64,000 nt of DNA from Elusimicrobia bacterium RIFOXYA2_FULL_47_53. GTDB taxonomy: Bacteria > Elusimicrobiota > Endomicrobiia > Endomicrobiales > XYA2-FULL-47-53. The notes under the pieces were generated by a model. That model ran no database searches. It was not told the origin of the DNA and was given only the letters and a program-made list of their open reading frames with translations. Positions 51,695 through 59,388 of the stretch are shown here, piece after piece. The stretch's first letter is position 1, and the number at the start of each line of letters is the position of its first letter. The stretch lies in NCBI GenBank assembly GCA_001800315.1, contig MGVE01000013.1, positions 4,451 through 68,450 on the forward strand, in the 5' to 3' direction. Made by a program: the position numbers and the translations under genes.

Positions 51695-52408
51695 CTATTT
51701 AATCTTATAACTCACAACATTACTAATTACTTTATAACCACCATCGATAAACTGTTCCAAATATACAGTGTAAACACCTTTTTTATCATTTTTGTACTTA
51801 AATGATTTCGCTACTCCACCGGATTCGTAAACGGTATTCCCATTGTAGATAATAACCAACATGGCATTACTTCCTGTATCATTTTTGATATCACCCATAT
51901 GAATAGTGTTGTCTTTATCAACCCATATTATGACTGAAGTCTGGGTTGGCTTGTAATTTTCCTTCAGCCTCTTCCTTCGATCATCCTTTTCTCTATTTGG
52001 TTTTTCGATTTCGGCTTGGTGAATTTCAAGACCATATAATTGTTTTTCTAATTCTGACACCTTGTCTTCCAATACCCTGATTCTCGATGCGGATTGAGAT
52101 TGCTCCTGCTTATCTTCAAGAGTGACAATATTTACAATGATATCCTTTTCCCGACCCGACAACCTACTATCACTAAAGTTCTTGTCAGGTTTATACCAAA
52201 CCTGGCTAGAAAAATACTGATTTAAATCACTATTATCAAACATCTTTCCATGCCTTGCATAAATTTCGTTTTTCAAAAGACGAAGTTCTTCGATACTTTT
52301 TTCTCCAATGTTGTCATATTTCGCAAGCCAATCCTCAGCATATAGTCCTTGCAAGACGAATAAACTTGCAGCGAAAAGATACCACAGCACAATGTTTTTT
52401 TTATTCAT
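51695..52408 (-). CDS. YARHG-domain secreted protein with coiled coil and beta domain
   Basis: A 237-residue protein: signal peptide (about 1-24, ends LYAED), a YARHG domain (about 38-95; LRLLKNEIYARHGKMF and WYKPDKNFSDS), a coiled coil (about 105-150) and a C-terminal beta domain (about 155-237) shared with the neighbouring 150-residue protein. YARHG domains are extracellular and of unproven function, often in cell-wall or protease proteins. Part of the AT-rich island with the SH3 gene upstream. Confidence 0.82.
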   Translation of the reverse strand: MNKKNIVLWYLFAASLFVLQGLYAEDWLAKYDNIGEKSIEELRLLKNEIYARHGKMFDNSDLNQYFSSQVWYKPDKNFSDSRLSGREKDIIVNIVTLEDKQEQSQSASRIRVLEDKVSELEKQLYGLEIHQAEIEKPNREKDDRRKRLKENYKPTQTSVIIWVDKDNTIHMGDIKNDTGSNAMLVIIYNGNTVYESGGVAKSFKYKNDKKGVYTVYLEQFIDGGYKVISNVVSYKIK

Positions 52409-52429
52409 ACATTCCTACCCATAAATACT

Positions 52430-53842
52430 CTAATCTGCAAAACATAAACCTTCAAAATAGTCCCCGGGATATTCCCTTAAATAGTTTATACTAAACCAGC
52501 CTTTTTCACCATTAATATTTTCAACAAGGCACCATTCTTTATCATCTGTCATAGTAATTGTAGCCTTGTCTCCAGGCATTAGCACCAAACTAATTCGAGA
52601 GTCATATGGCGTTTTTTGAAGCTTAAGCTCTTTTAATATAGCGACCTTTGTATTCATCTCAATAACACCTTGCTGAATTGGTTCAACCTTATGATCTTGA
52701 TTTAGCCTATTTCTTTGTTTATAGAACCATGTATGCAGTATATTTCCTCTTTCATGGGAATCAAAAGTACCCGAACCATCAATAACTACTCCGTATCTGA
52801 GTAAACCACCAACTGTGCCCATGGGAACAAATTCACTATCATTGTAATAATAGAAACTTGTGCTGTAATCATCACTGGGCCCCTCATCATCCATTGCTAC
52901 TTCTATATATTTATCACTTTTATCTATATCAACAAAGCCCCAAGTGGAACCAGTCCCAACCACCGGGAGATAGGCATTATTAACAACAAGGATGTCACCC
53001 TTAGCCTCGATAATATAAACATTTTCTTCTTTTCCATCACCATTTAAATCTACACTCTTCATTTTATATAAGCCATCAAATACTTCTGCAGTGCTCATTC
53101 CTATACCCCGAATAATATGAAACTTATCGATTGCAAACCATCCCTTCAAGCCATCCGTGTTTTCTATCATACACCATTCAATCTTATCCGTTTTAATAAT
53201 TTTTGCTTTATCTCCTGTCTTAAAAGTACAAGCTATGCGAGCATCTATAGGCGAAACTTGAAGCTGAATCGGTTTTTTCAACACCACATCAATGTCAACA
53301 TCATATTGGTTACTATTTGTCGTAATTTCTTCAAGTAAGTGTTCTTTTGTAAGCCTATACATCGGAGTAAACATCTCGCCAGATAATAAATTCGCCCTAA
53401 TAGCTCCCTTTACTATCCCTGTACCATCAGCCACAATCTTATACGATTTTTCAATAGCCCCCATATCGACTATTATATTTCTATCGAATGACAACAATTT
53501 TACTGTATTATCATAGCTTTTACCATAACAATATGTCTCTATTTCCACAAATTTGTCATTTTTATCAATATCTATTATTTTGTAGAAACTGTAAGGGTTC
53601 CATACGATTTTTGCAGCTTTTTTGTCATTTATATATAGAAATGTAACATTCCGGTTTTCCTCCTGCTCATAACTGACTCTTATTTTTTCATTCCTACCAT
53701 CCCCATCCAAATCAATTTCTTTCTTGAATTTATCAGTAAATTGAGTGGGATCAAATTGATTGACTTCAGCGCCAGCGTTCACATACATCAATATAGACAA
53801 TAATATTACAAAAACGACATTCTTTCCTATTCCAAATCTCAT
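52430..53842 (-). CDS. Secreted protein with two FG-GAP-like/SH3 repeats
   Basis: A 470-residue protein with a signal peptide (about 1-25, ends AGAEV). Two internal repeats of about 215 residues follow, each an acidic calcium-type loop (DLDGDGRNEKIRV; DLNGDGKEENVYI), a beta sheet and a bacterial SH3-like domain (TGDKAKIIKTDKIEWCMIEN; PGDKATITMTDDKEWCLVEN) ending GLKGWFAIDKFH or GEKGWFSINYLRE. This suggests a domain duplication. SH3 domains usually bind peptidoglycan or proteins in the periplasm. It begins the gene cluster 52430-50512. Confidence 0.8.
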   Translation of the reverse strand: MRFGIGKNVVFVILLSILMYVNAGAEVNQFDPTQFTDKFKKEIDLDGDGRNEKIRVSYEQEENRNVTFLYINDKKAAKIVWNPYSFYKIIDIDKNDKFVEIETYCYGKSYDNTVKLLSFDRNIIVDMGAIEKSYKIVADGTGIVKGAIRANLLSGEMFTPMYRLTKEHLLEEITTNSNQYDVDIDVVLKKPIQLQVSPIDARIACTFKTGDKAKIIKTDKIEWCMIENTDGLKGWFAIDKFHIIRGIGMSTAEVFDGLYKMKSVDLNGDGKEENVYIIEAKGDILVVNNAYLPVVGTGSTWGFVDIDKSDKYIEVAMDDEGPSDDYSTSFYYYNDSEFVPMGTVGGLLRYGVVIDGSGTFDSHERGNILHTWFYKQRNRLNQDHKVEPIQQGVIEMNTKVAILKELKLQKTPYDSRISLVLMPGDKATITMTDDKEWCLVENINGEKGWFSINYLREYPGDYFEGLCFAD

Positions 53843-54023
53843 TGCAAACCCTTTTTTTGCTATATCTTATTACCAGCTCGTTCTGTTCGAGAATTGTATC
53901 AGTAAAATAGCACGAAATCAAGTTCAATAAATATTACTATATCCACATATAAATTTCCCAATAAATACAAAAAAAAGAAAACCACACATATTCAATCGTT
54001 TTATCGACGGACTTAAAAGTCAA
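53843..54023. other. AT-rich edge of the island, upstream of the SH3 gene
   Basis: Very AT-rich 180 bases upstream of the SH3 gene, with several TATTA/TATAAA words that could hold a promoter, but no box pair I can fix. The R2 repeat begins at 54024. No gene seen. Confidence 0.5.
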
Positions 54024-54231
54024 AACTCTGGTGGTAGGAGTTTCTCCCCTCACCCATCCTCTTGGGGGCTTCGGGGCGGGGCGCTCACCGACTCCCCTTC
54101 GGTCCAGGGCTCGTGCCGACACTCTCCCGCGCCTGTCTTATCCTGACCTATTCGTCAGGATAGGCGCCCCACTGCTATCACGAGCTCGTTATTCCTCGCT
54201 CAGCAGCCCTGCAACCCTGCGGGTTGTAGTC
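54024..54231. repeat. Direct repeat R2, right edge of AT-rich island
   Basis: Copy of R1 (50122-50318) in the same orientation, including the CCCATCCTCTTGGGGGC start, the TATCCTGAC/GTCAGGATA stem and the CCTGCGGGTTGTAGTC end. It begins with ACTCTGGTGGTAGGA (54026-54039), an exact copy of the tRNA-Asn 3' end region. The S2 hairpin element follows at 54248. Orientation and tRNA-like start suggest insertion by a tRNA-directed element. Confidence 0.85.
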
Positions 54232-54247
54232 AAATCTTGTCACTTGA

Positions 54248-54408
54248 GTTTTGGTTTCGGGGGTTATTCGCGTAACGAGAGATTAAGATTTCAAGCGAAA
54301 CAAAAAGAAACTTTGCCGCGGCGTAGCAACGCTACGAAAGGCAAAGTTTCTTAAAGTTGCAGCTGAAAGATTAATCTCGCAGTAGAGAATAATCCCCGAA
54401 ACCAAAAC
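54248..54408. mobile_element. Long-hairpin repeat S2 (MITE-like)
   Basis: A ~160-bp near-palindrome. GTTTTGGTTTCGGGG...TTATTC at the start pairs with GAATAATCCCCGAAACCAAAAC at the end. GAGATTAA/TTAATCTC and GAAACTTTGCC/GGCAAAGTTTC form inner stems, and CGTAGC-AAC-GCTACG forms the tip. The end is directly followed by ACTCTGGTGGTAGGA, a copy of the tRNA-Asn 3' end. S1 is nearly identical outside the tip; S3 shares the skeleton. Confidence 0.85.
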
Positions 54409-54757
54409 TCTGGTGGTAGGATGCCCGCCGTTGGCGGGGACTCGGTCACAAGTAAATTTGCTGACGCAAATTTCTCGCGGGCACCCCTTCCATCACATAT
54501 CCCAGCGGGACACCGCTCCGCGGTTTCCCCTACCCACTTCTCGCGGTTTGAGCCTTTCGCTTCGCTCAAACTCAAACATCGCTCCGCCTTTCGAATCCTA
54601 CCGCCTTTCAATTGCATTATTTTAGTTAGCAATTGAAAGCCCGGGTTCTCACGAACTCGAACCCGCGCATTATCTCGCCTCCAGTTCCCAAATGCCATTC
54701 AGGCATTTAACTCTCGGCATGCGCCCAAGCAGTTGGCTTGCTCCACCAGAGAAATAA
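54409..54757. other. Repeat-rich stretch between S2 and tRNA-Asn
   Basis: The stretch starts with a third copy of the tRNA-Asn 3' end word CTCTGGTGGTAGGA (54408-54421). It then has GC-rich palindromic fragments such as GCGGGACACCGCTCCGCGG and TTTGAGCCTTTCGCTTCGCTCAAA (in parts), and a TTCGAATCCTACCGCC word resembling a T arm. It ends with GCTTGCTCCACCAGAG near 54738-54752, another acceptor-like word. No intact gene or tRNA fits. Confidence 0.55.
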
Positions 54758-54798
54758 ATATCCCAAGTTCACTCCGATTAGGAGTTAACTTGGGATAT
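54758..54798 (-). terminator. Hairpin terminator of tRNA-Asn
   Basis: Arms 54758-54775 and 54781-54798 (18 nt, one mismatch) form a stem over a 5-nt loop, directly after the tRNA 3' end at 54800 in the minus direction, and are followed by TTTATTTCTC. This should end the tRNA transcript. Confidence 0.8.
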
Positions 54799-54799
54799 A

Positions 54800-54871
54800 C
54801 TCTGGTGGTAGGATTCGAACCTACAACCCTCCCGTTAACAGCGGGATGCTCCACCGTTGAGCTACACCAGA
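54800..54871 (-). tRNA. tRNA-Asn (anticodon GTT)
   Basis: Seventy-two nt fold fully: acceptor TCTGGTG/CACCAGA, D arm GCTC...GAGC, anticodon stem TCCCG/CGGGA with loop CTGTTAA giving anticodon GTT, T arm GTAGG-TTCGAAT-CCTAC, discriminator G. CCA is not encoded. The 3' end word recurs at 54026 and 54408, and the 5' end plus flank is repeated at 54995-55028. Confidence 0.96.
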
Positions 54872-55028
54872 ATGTTTGCAACGATATTTATTTTAACCGC
54901 TCAACGGTGGAGTAAACTCCACCTGCCGTTGAGCCGGGCGCTCACTTCTCGCGCCCGCCGCTGTCTCGCGCTCGTTATCCCTCGCGCTGCGGCTACCAGA
55001 ATGTTTGCAACGATATTTATTTTAACCG
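54866..55028. repeat. Duplicated tRNA-Asn 5' flank around a GC-rich insertion
   Basis: A 34-bp sequence ACCAGAATGTTTGCAACGAT... covering the last tRNA bases and 5' flank (54866-54899) recurs exactly at 54995-55028. Between the copies is about 95 bp of GC-rich, palindromic sequence (CTCGCGCCCGCCGC, CTCGCGCTCGTTATCCCTCGCG). This looks like insertion into the tRNA flank with a duplicated end. The tRNA-Ala locus shows the same pattern. Confidence 0.8.
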
Positions 55029-55036
55029 GCACGGAA

Positions 55037-55303
55037 TTACCTGAAAATCAGAGGATAATTCTCTAAATTTGAAAGTGACTTGATACTCAAATCAATATCT
55101 AATTTAGGCCAGTACAAATGCTGTGAATGAACAACCTTAACTTCAGCTATATCGCTTACCCTTGCATCTTTAAACCACGGGAAATCCTCGTATCTCAAAA
55201 AATACTCATGGCCGGCGCATAAAAGCCACAACCCCCGCGGAGTAATATCCAGGACTTCAGCGCCTGAAATGTTTTTTCCAGCTACTCCTGATTTCACTTT
55301 CAT
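55037..55303 (-). CDS. DUF2442-family protein, possible antitoxin partner
   Basis: An 88-residue protein with the DUF2442 pattern: DITPRGLWLLCAGHEYFLRYEDFPWF, then VSDIAEVKVVHSQHLYWPKLDIDL. DUF2442 proteins pair with DUF4160 proteins in putative toxin-antitoxin modules; which partner is toxic is not established to my knowledge. The gene overlaps the DUF4160 gene by 47 nt. It sits directly next to the duplicated tRNA-Asn flank, a typical site for mobile small modules. Confidence 0.85.
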   Translation of the reverse strand: MKVKSGVAGKNISGAEVLDITPRGLWLLCAGHEYFLRYEDFPWFKDARVSDIAEVKVVHSQHLYWPKLDIDLSIKSLSNLENYPLIFR

Positions 55304-55496
55304 GCTCCTTGACTATTTCCTGAATTTTCAAAAGCTCCCGCGCAGACAGCCCGTAATTCTCGGCCAGGGAAACGATCGGATCAATCCAAAATTTCGCCTC
55401 GCCTTTTGAGGACTGCACATGAACATGCAGCCTTTTCTCTTCACGCGAAAAGAAAAAGAAACGATATTCACCTTTTCGGAACACGGTTGGGCTCAT
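55257..55496 (-). CDS. DUF4160-family protein, toxin-antitoxin-like partner
   Basis: A 79-residue protein from the ATG at 55496 (a TTG 12 nt earlier is the alternative). It shows the family pattern MSPTVFRKGEYRFFFFSREE, the HVHVQSSKGEAKFWIDP motif, and LAENYGLSARELLKIQEIVK with a basic C-terminus. DUF4160 proteins are always found with DUF2442 proteins and are presumed toxin-antitoxin components. The pair forms an overlapping two-gene unit between tRNA-Asn and the por operon. Confidence 0.85.
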   Translation of the reverse strand: MSPTVFRKGEYRFFFFSREEKRLHVHVQSSKGEAKFWIDPIVSLAENYGLSARELLKIQEIVKEHESEIRSSWKKHFRR

Positions 55497-55568
55497 AAAA
55501 GTTTTCAAGACAGCATAACTGCGTTTCCAGGGAAGCAGTCAAATTTCAATCTAATTTAAACTTACCGC

Positions 55569-56495
55569 TTATGACGCCTGGCCGCACAATTTTAGCAATT
55601 TTTCCCACTTGCGGTCAACCTCTATCTGCATTGCGTCAAGGATTCCCTTATTCTCGGGTTTGAACAAATGCTTAAATCTGCCCTGGGGTTTAAGGAATTC
55701 AACGATGGGCTTTTTCTCTTTCGGCTTCATGCTGAGCTTGTATTCGCCGTTAACGACTTCATAAACCGGCCACATGCATGTCTCAACTGCCATTCTGCCG
55801 AGCACCATGGTATCTTCGGGTTTGTAGGCCCAGCCCAGGCGGCAGGGCTGAAGCACATTTATAAATGAAGGGCCGTCGGTAGCGAGAGCTTTCTGAACTT
55901 TAGAAATAAAATCATTCCAGTGCCCGACGACAGACTGCGCGACATAAGGTATCTCGTGGGCAACCATTATCGCGGTCAGGTCTTTGCGGTTCTGTTCCTT
56001 GCCCTGTTTAACTTTTCCGGCCGGAGCGGTCGTTGTGTGGGCTCCCAGAGGCGTTGCGCCGCTTCTCTGAATACCGGTGTTCATGTAGGCTTCGTTGTTG
56101 TAGCAGATATAAAGCATCTTGTGTCCGCGTTCCATGGCTCCGGAAAGGGACTGGAGGCCGATATCGTAGGTTCCGCCGTCACCGCCGAAGGTTATGAACT
56201 TTATGTCGCCTTTAAGCTTGCCCTGTTTGAGCAGGCTTCTGTAGGCCGATTCCACTCCGCTCATGGTCGCGCCGGCGTTTTCAAACGCCGAGTGAATGAA
56301 AGGGACTTTCCACGCGCTGTAAGGGAATATTGTGGTGGAAACCTCAAGGCAGCCTGTCGCGCTTCCGATAACTACGGGCGTATCGGCGGCAAGCAGCACC
56401 TGACGGGCAATGGCGCCGGCTCCGCAGCCTGAGCAGAGGCGGTGTCCGCCGGTCAGCAAATCTTCTTTTTTACATAATTCTTTTAAATTAGCCAT
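55569..56495 (-). CDS. porB: Pyruvate:ferredoxin oxidoreductase, beta subunit
   Basis: A 308-residue TPP-binding subunit. It has the Cys motif LCSGCGAGAIARQ (Fe-S ligand region), IGSATGCLEVSTT, the TPP/Mg motif FGGDGGTYDIGLQSLSGAMERG and NNEAYMNTG. With the alpha, gamma and delta subunits encoded next it converts pyruvate and CoA to acetyl-CoA, CO2 and reduced ferredoxin in the cytoplasm. The enzyme indicates an anaerobic metabolism. It is the last gene of the porGDAB cluster. Confidence 0.94.
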   Translation of the reverse strand: MANLKELCKKEDLLTGGHRLCSGCGAGAIARQVLLAADTPVVIGSATGCLEVSTTIFPYSAWKVPFIHSAFENAGATMSGVESAYRSLLKQGKLKGDIKFITFGGDGGTYDIGLQSLSGAMERGHKMLYICYNNEAYMNTGIQRSGATPLGAHTTTAPAGKVKQGKEQNRKDLTAIMVAHEIPYVAQSVVGHWNDFISKVQKALATDGPSFINVLQPCRLGWAYKPEDTMVLGRMAVETCMWPVYEVVNGEYKLSMKPKEKKPIVEFLKPQGRFKHLFKPENKGILDAMQIEVDRKWEKLLKLCGQAS

Positions 56496-56541
56496 CTTTC
56501 TTCTCCTTGCCCGCCGAAAAGACGGGCTTGACGATTAAGTT

Positions 56542-57741
56542 TTATCGCAGATTAATATATTTCAGAATTTCGCCGACCTTAGCTCCGTCTTTTATCTCTA
56601 CAAGCCTGTCAAAGACTTCGCCGACATGCTCAAGCGTTATGTCTCTGCCGCCGAGGCCGTAAACATAGTTTACAACCTTGGGAGCCTTGCCGCCTGAATG
56701 GGTGAAGAGCGCCGATGTAACCTCGGCGTAAAGAGGGGCGGTGCTTGCCGCGCAGGAATCCGAACGGTCTAAAACAGCGACGGCTTTAACATTGGCAAGG
56801 TCTTTCGCAAGCTCCTGATGCGGGAACGGGCGGAAAACCCTTATCTTTATCAAGCCGGCTTTAACGCCTTTCTCTCTGAGCTCGTCTACTACGACTTTGG
56901 AGGTGCCTGCCGCGGAACCGATAATGACAAGCGCGACCTCGGCGTCGTCCATGCGGTATTTTTCGTACAAGTCGTATTTTCTGCCGAATTCCTTTTCAAA
57001 ATCTTTGGCGACATCAAGTATTATCTGTTTTGATTTGTTCATCGCGTCCGCCAGCTGGTAGCGGTGTTCAAAGTAGTAGTCCTGAAGGTCAAGTGCTCCG
57101 AGCGTATAGGGCTTTTTAACATCAAGAAGCGCTCTCTCGGGCTTGTATTCACCCACGAATTTCTTTACCATATCATCCGGCATGGTTTCAACGACTTCCA
57201 TGCAATGGCTGATGATAAATCCGTCAGTCGTGACCATCGTGGGAAGCTTTGCCTGCTCGGCTATTTTCATGCCCTGAATCATATTATCATAAGCTTCCTG
57301 CGAGTTTTCGGAATATATCTGAATCCATCCCGCGTCGCGAGCGCCCATGGTGTCCGACTGGTCGCCGTGAATGTTTATAGGGCTTGAAAGCGCGCGGTTA
57401 ACAACGGCCATCACTATCGGGAGCCTCAGGCCGGCGGCTATGTAAAGCATCTCCCACATAAGCGCAAGGCCCTGCGAGGAGGTGCCGGTCATGGTGCGTG
57501 CGCCGGCGGCTGACGAGCCTATACAGGCCGACATCGCCGAATGCTCGCTTTCCACGGCCACATACTCCGTAGGAACCACGCCGTCTGCCACAAACTGCGA
57601 AAAAATCTGAACTATTTCCGTTGCCGGTGTAATCGGGTAAGCCGCGACGACATCGGGAGCGATCTGGCGCATAGCTTCGGCCATGGCTTCATTGCCGGTC
57701 TTGGCTACTATTTTTCCTTTTGGATTAGTTGTAAGAACCAT
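56542..57741 (-). CDS. porA: Pyruvate:ferredoxin oxidoreductase, alpha subunit
   Basis: A 399-residue subunit with the pyrimidine-binding domain: TGNEAMAEAMRQI, AAYPITPATEIVQIF, VESEHSAMSACIGSSAAGARTMTGTSSQGLAL, and a C-terminal domain with FPHQELAKDLANVKAVAVLDRSD. Glu in VESEHSAMS is the conserved TPP-activating residue. It lies between the beta and delta genes with short gaps. Works with porB to form the catalytic core. Confidence 0.94.
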   Translation of the reverse strand: MVLTTNPKGKIVAKTGNEAMAEAMRQIAPDVVAAYPITPATEIVQIFSQFVADGVVPTEYVAVESEHSAMSACIGSSAAGARTMTGTSSQGLALMWEMLYIAAGLRLPIVMAVVNRALSSPINIHGDQSDTMGARDAGWIQIYSENSQEAYDNMIQGMKIAEQAKLPTMVTTDGFIISHCMEVVETMPDDMVKKFVGEYKPERALLDVKKPYTLGALDLQDYYFEHRYQLADAMNKSKQIILDVAKDFEKEFGRKYDLYEKYRMDDAEVALVIIGSAAGTSKVVVDELREKGVKAGLIKIRVFRPFPHQELAKDLANVKAVAVLDRSDSCAASTAPLYAEVTSALFTHSGGKAPKVVNYVYGLGGRDITLEHVGEVFDRLVEIKDGAKVGEILKYINLR

Positions 57742-57752
57742 TTAATTTCTCC

Positions 57753-58058
57753 TTATTTCTTTTCTGCTTCCATAATAATCGCTTTTACGGGTTTTACCGG
57801 GCATTCTTTCGCGCAGATTCCGCAGCCCTTGCAGTGTTCAAAATCTATACCTGTCATTTTGCCGTCTTTGACTATGATTGACGAGTCGGGGCAGGCGATC
57901 CAGCAGAACATGCAGTTTATGCACTTGCCGCCGTCCCACACCGGTTTCTCGGTGCGCCAGTCGCCCGTGATAAACTTCGCGGCCGTACCGGCTTCAAGAA
58001 GATCGCCATCCGGTAATTCTTTCCATGATAGTTTCTTTTCTTTTTCCCTGGTTTTCAC
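57753..58058 (-). CDS. porD: Pyruvate:ferredoxin oxidoreductase, delta (ferredoxin) subunit
   Basis: A 101-residue subunit with two [4Fe-4S] motifs, CINCMFCWIACP and CKGCGICAKECP. It transfers electrons from the TPP core to external ferredoxin. Gene order G, D, A, B is the standard for four-subunit enzymes of anaerobic bacteria and archaea. Confidence 0.94.
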   Translation of the reverse strand: MKTREKEKKLSWKELPDGDLLEAGTAAKFITGDWRTEKPVWDGGKCINCMFCWIACPDSSIIVKDGKMTGIDFEHCKGCGICAKECPVKPVKAIIMEAEKK

Positions 58059-58130
58059 TTTTCATTCTCCTGTATTAATTTGGCATCGCCTTCCCCGGCT
58101 TTTAAAAGGCCGGAGCGCGCTTGTATATTA

Positions 58131-58715
58131 TTAGGCGCCCTGCACTTCGTTGAACGCCCTGCGGATAGACTGAAGGTTGCCCTCTATAACCTGGGGTTTG
58201 TGGCGGAACTTCAGCTCAAGTTTTTTCTTAGTGTCGTCTAAAACGCTCTCAAGGTTTAAATCTCCGACTACTTTGACAAGCGCTCCGAACATCGGGGTGT
58301 TGGGTATGTTCATGCCGATAGTTTCAACCGCTATCTGGGAGGCGTTGACCACATAAACCTGGCTGGAAGGAATGCCCAGATGTTTGGCGGTATCTTCAAC
58401 GGAGAAAGATGTATTGACAATAACTTTCCCCTTTCCGCCGATCCCGTCTGTTACCGGCACGGAATCCATGAGGCTTGGATCCAGAATAACAACAAAATCC
58501 GGCTCCGTAACCGCGCAATGAACCGTAATGGGGCTGTCGCTTATGCGGTCAAAAGACTGCACCGGCGCTCCCATTCTTTCCGGTCCGTACTCCGGGAAAG
58601 CCTGCACATACTTACCAGTCGCAAGCACTGTCTCCGCAAACAACAACGCCGCTGTCTTGGCGCCCTGTCCGCCGCGTCCGTGCCAGCGGATTTCAATCAT
58701 CTTTTTCTCTGCCAT
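58131..58715 (-). CDS. porG: Pyruvate:ferredoxin oxidoreductase, gamma subunit
   Basis: A 194-residue subunit with EIRWHGRGGQGAKTAALLFAE, the conserved start, YVQAFPEYGPERMGAPVQSF and GMNIPNTPMFGALVKVVGDL. It binds CoA and forms the outer part of the complex. It begins the porGDAB cluster, 13 nt downstream of a HEAT-repeat gene, and is probably cotranscribed with it. Confidence 0.94.
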   Translation of the reverse strand: MAEKKMIEIRWHGRGGQGAKTAALLFAETVLATGKYVQAFPEYGPERMGAPVQSFDRISDSPITVHCAVTEPDFVVILDPSLMDSVPVTDGIGGKGKVIVNTSFSVEDTAKHLGIPSSQVYVVNASQIAVETIGMNIPNTPMFGALVKVVGDLNLESVLDDTKKKLELKFRHKPQVIEGNLQSIRRAFNEVQGA

Positions 58716-58728
58716 GTGGCCGCTCCTT

Positions 58729-59358
58729 TTATTTAATTTGTTTTTTTTGTTTTTCTTTTGCTTCTTTGATGGCGGCTAAAATCGCTTCGTCCTTTGTTGA
58801 AGACTCTATCCGCGAGAGCGATTCTTCCGAAAACCTGCCGCCTATGCCAGCTATCGCCTCAACGCAGGTTTTATTGAGCGCCGGGTACTGGCTGGCCGCG
58901 GCGGCTTCCAGCGAAGGAATCGCGAGCTCGTCTTTTATTATTCCAAGAACTCTAGCTATCTGAATTCTCACATAGGTTCTTTTATCTTTCAGCAGATAGT
59001 CGTTCAGGTGCGGCACCGCTTTTGAGCCGAGCTTTACAAGCTGGTTTTTTCCGAAAGTCTGATCAGATATCTGAGCTGTTGACCCGAGCTTGTTGACATA
59101 AAGCTTTACCCTGCCCGCGAGGTCCTTGGGCGCTCCGCCGGCCGGCTGGGGCTGGTCTGACTGAATCATCGGAATGGGCTGCGCGGCAACCGTTGAACTG
59201 GATTTGTCCGTATAGCCGTACTTCTTAATGTATTCCTGAATCTCGGCGTTAGCGTCGGCAGGCGGCTGCTGCTGTTCGCCCTGCTCAGCGCCGTAAATTT
59301 CAGTTTGAAGCGTAATAATAGCGGCAAAAATCAAGCAAACAAAAATTATTCTGCTCAA
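58729..59358 (-). CDS. HEAT-repeat exported protein
   Basis: A 209-residue protein with a signal peptide (about 1-23, ends IYGAEQG), a low-complexity proline/glutamine linker, and a C-terminal helical part with HEAT-type repeats: LGSKAVPHLNDYLLKDKRTYVRIQIARVLGII, then DELAIPSLEAAAAS. It is probably a periplasmic scaffold. It stands between recR and porG with short gaps; why it shares their operon is not clear. Confidence 0.75.
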   Translation of the reverse strand: MSRIIFVCLIFAAIITLQTEIYGAEQGEQQQPPADANAEIQEYIKKYGYTDKSSSTVAAQPIPMIQSDQPQPAGGAPKDLAGRVKLYVNKLGSTAQISDQTFGKNQLVKLGSKAVPHLNDYLLKDKRTYVRIQIARVLGIIKDELAIPSLEAAAASQYPALNKTCVEAIAGIGGRFSEESLSRIESSTKDEAILAAIKEAKEKQKKQIK

Positions 59359-59388
59359 AGGTAACCTCTGAAGGCATTCAAATTTGAT

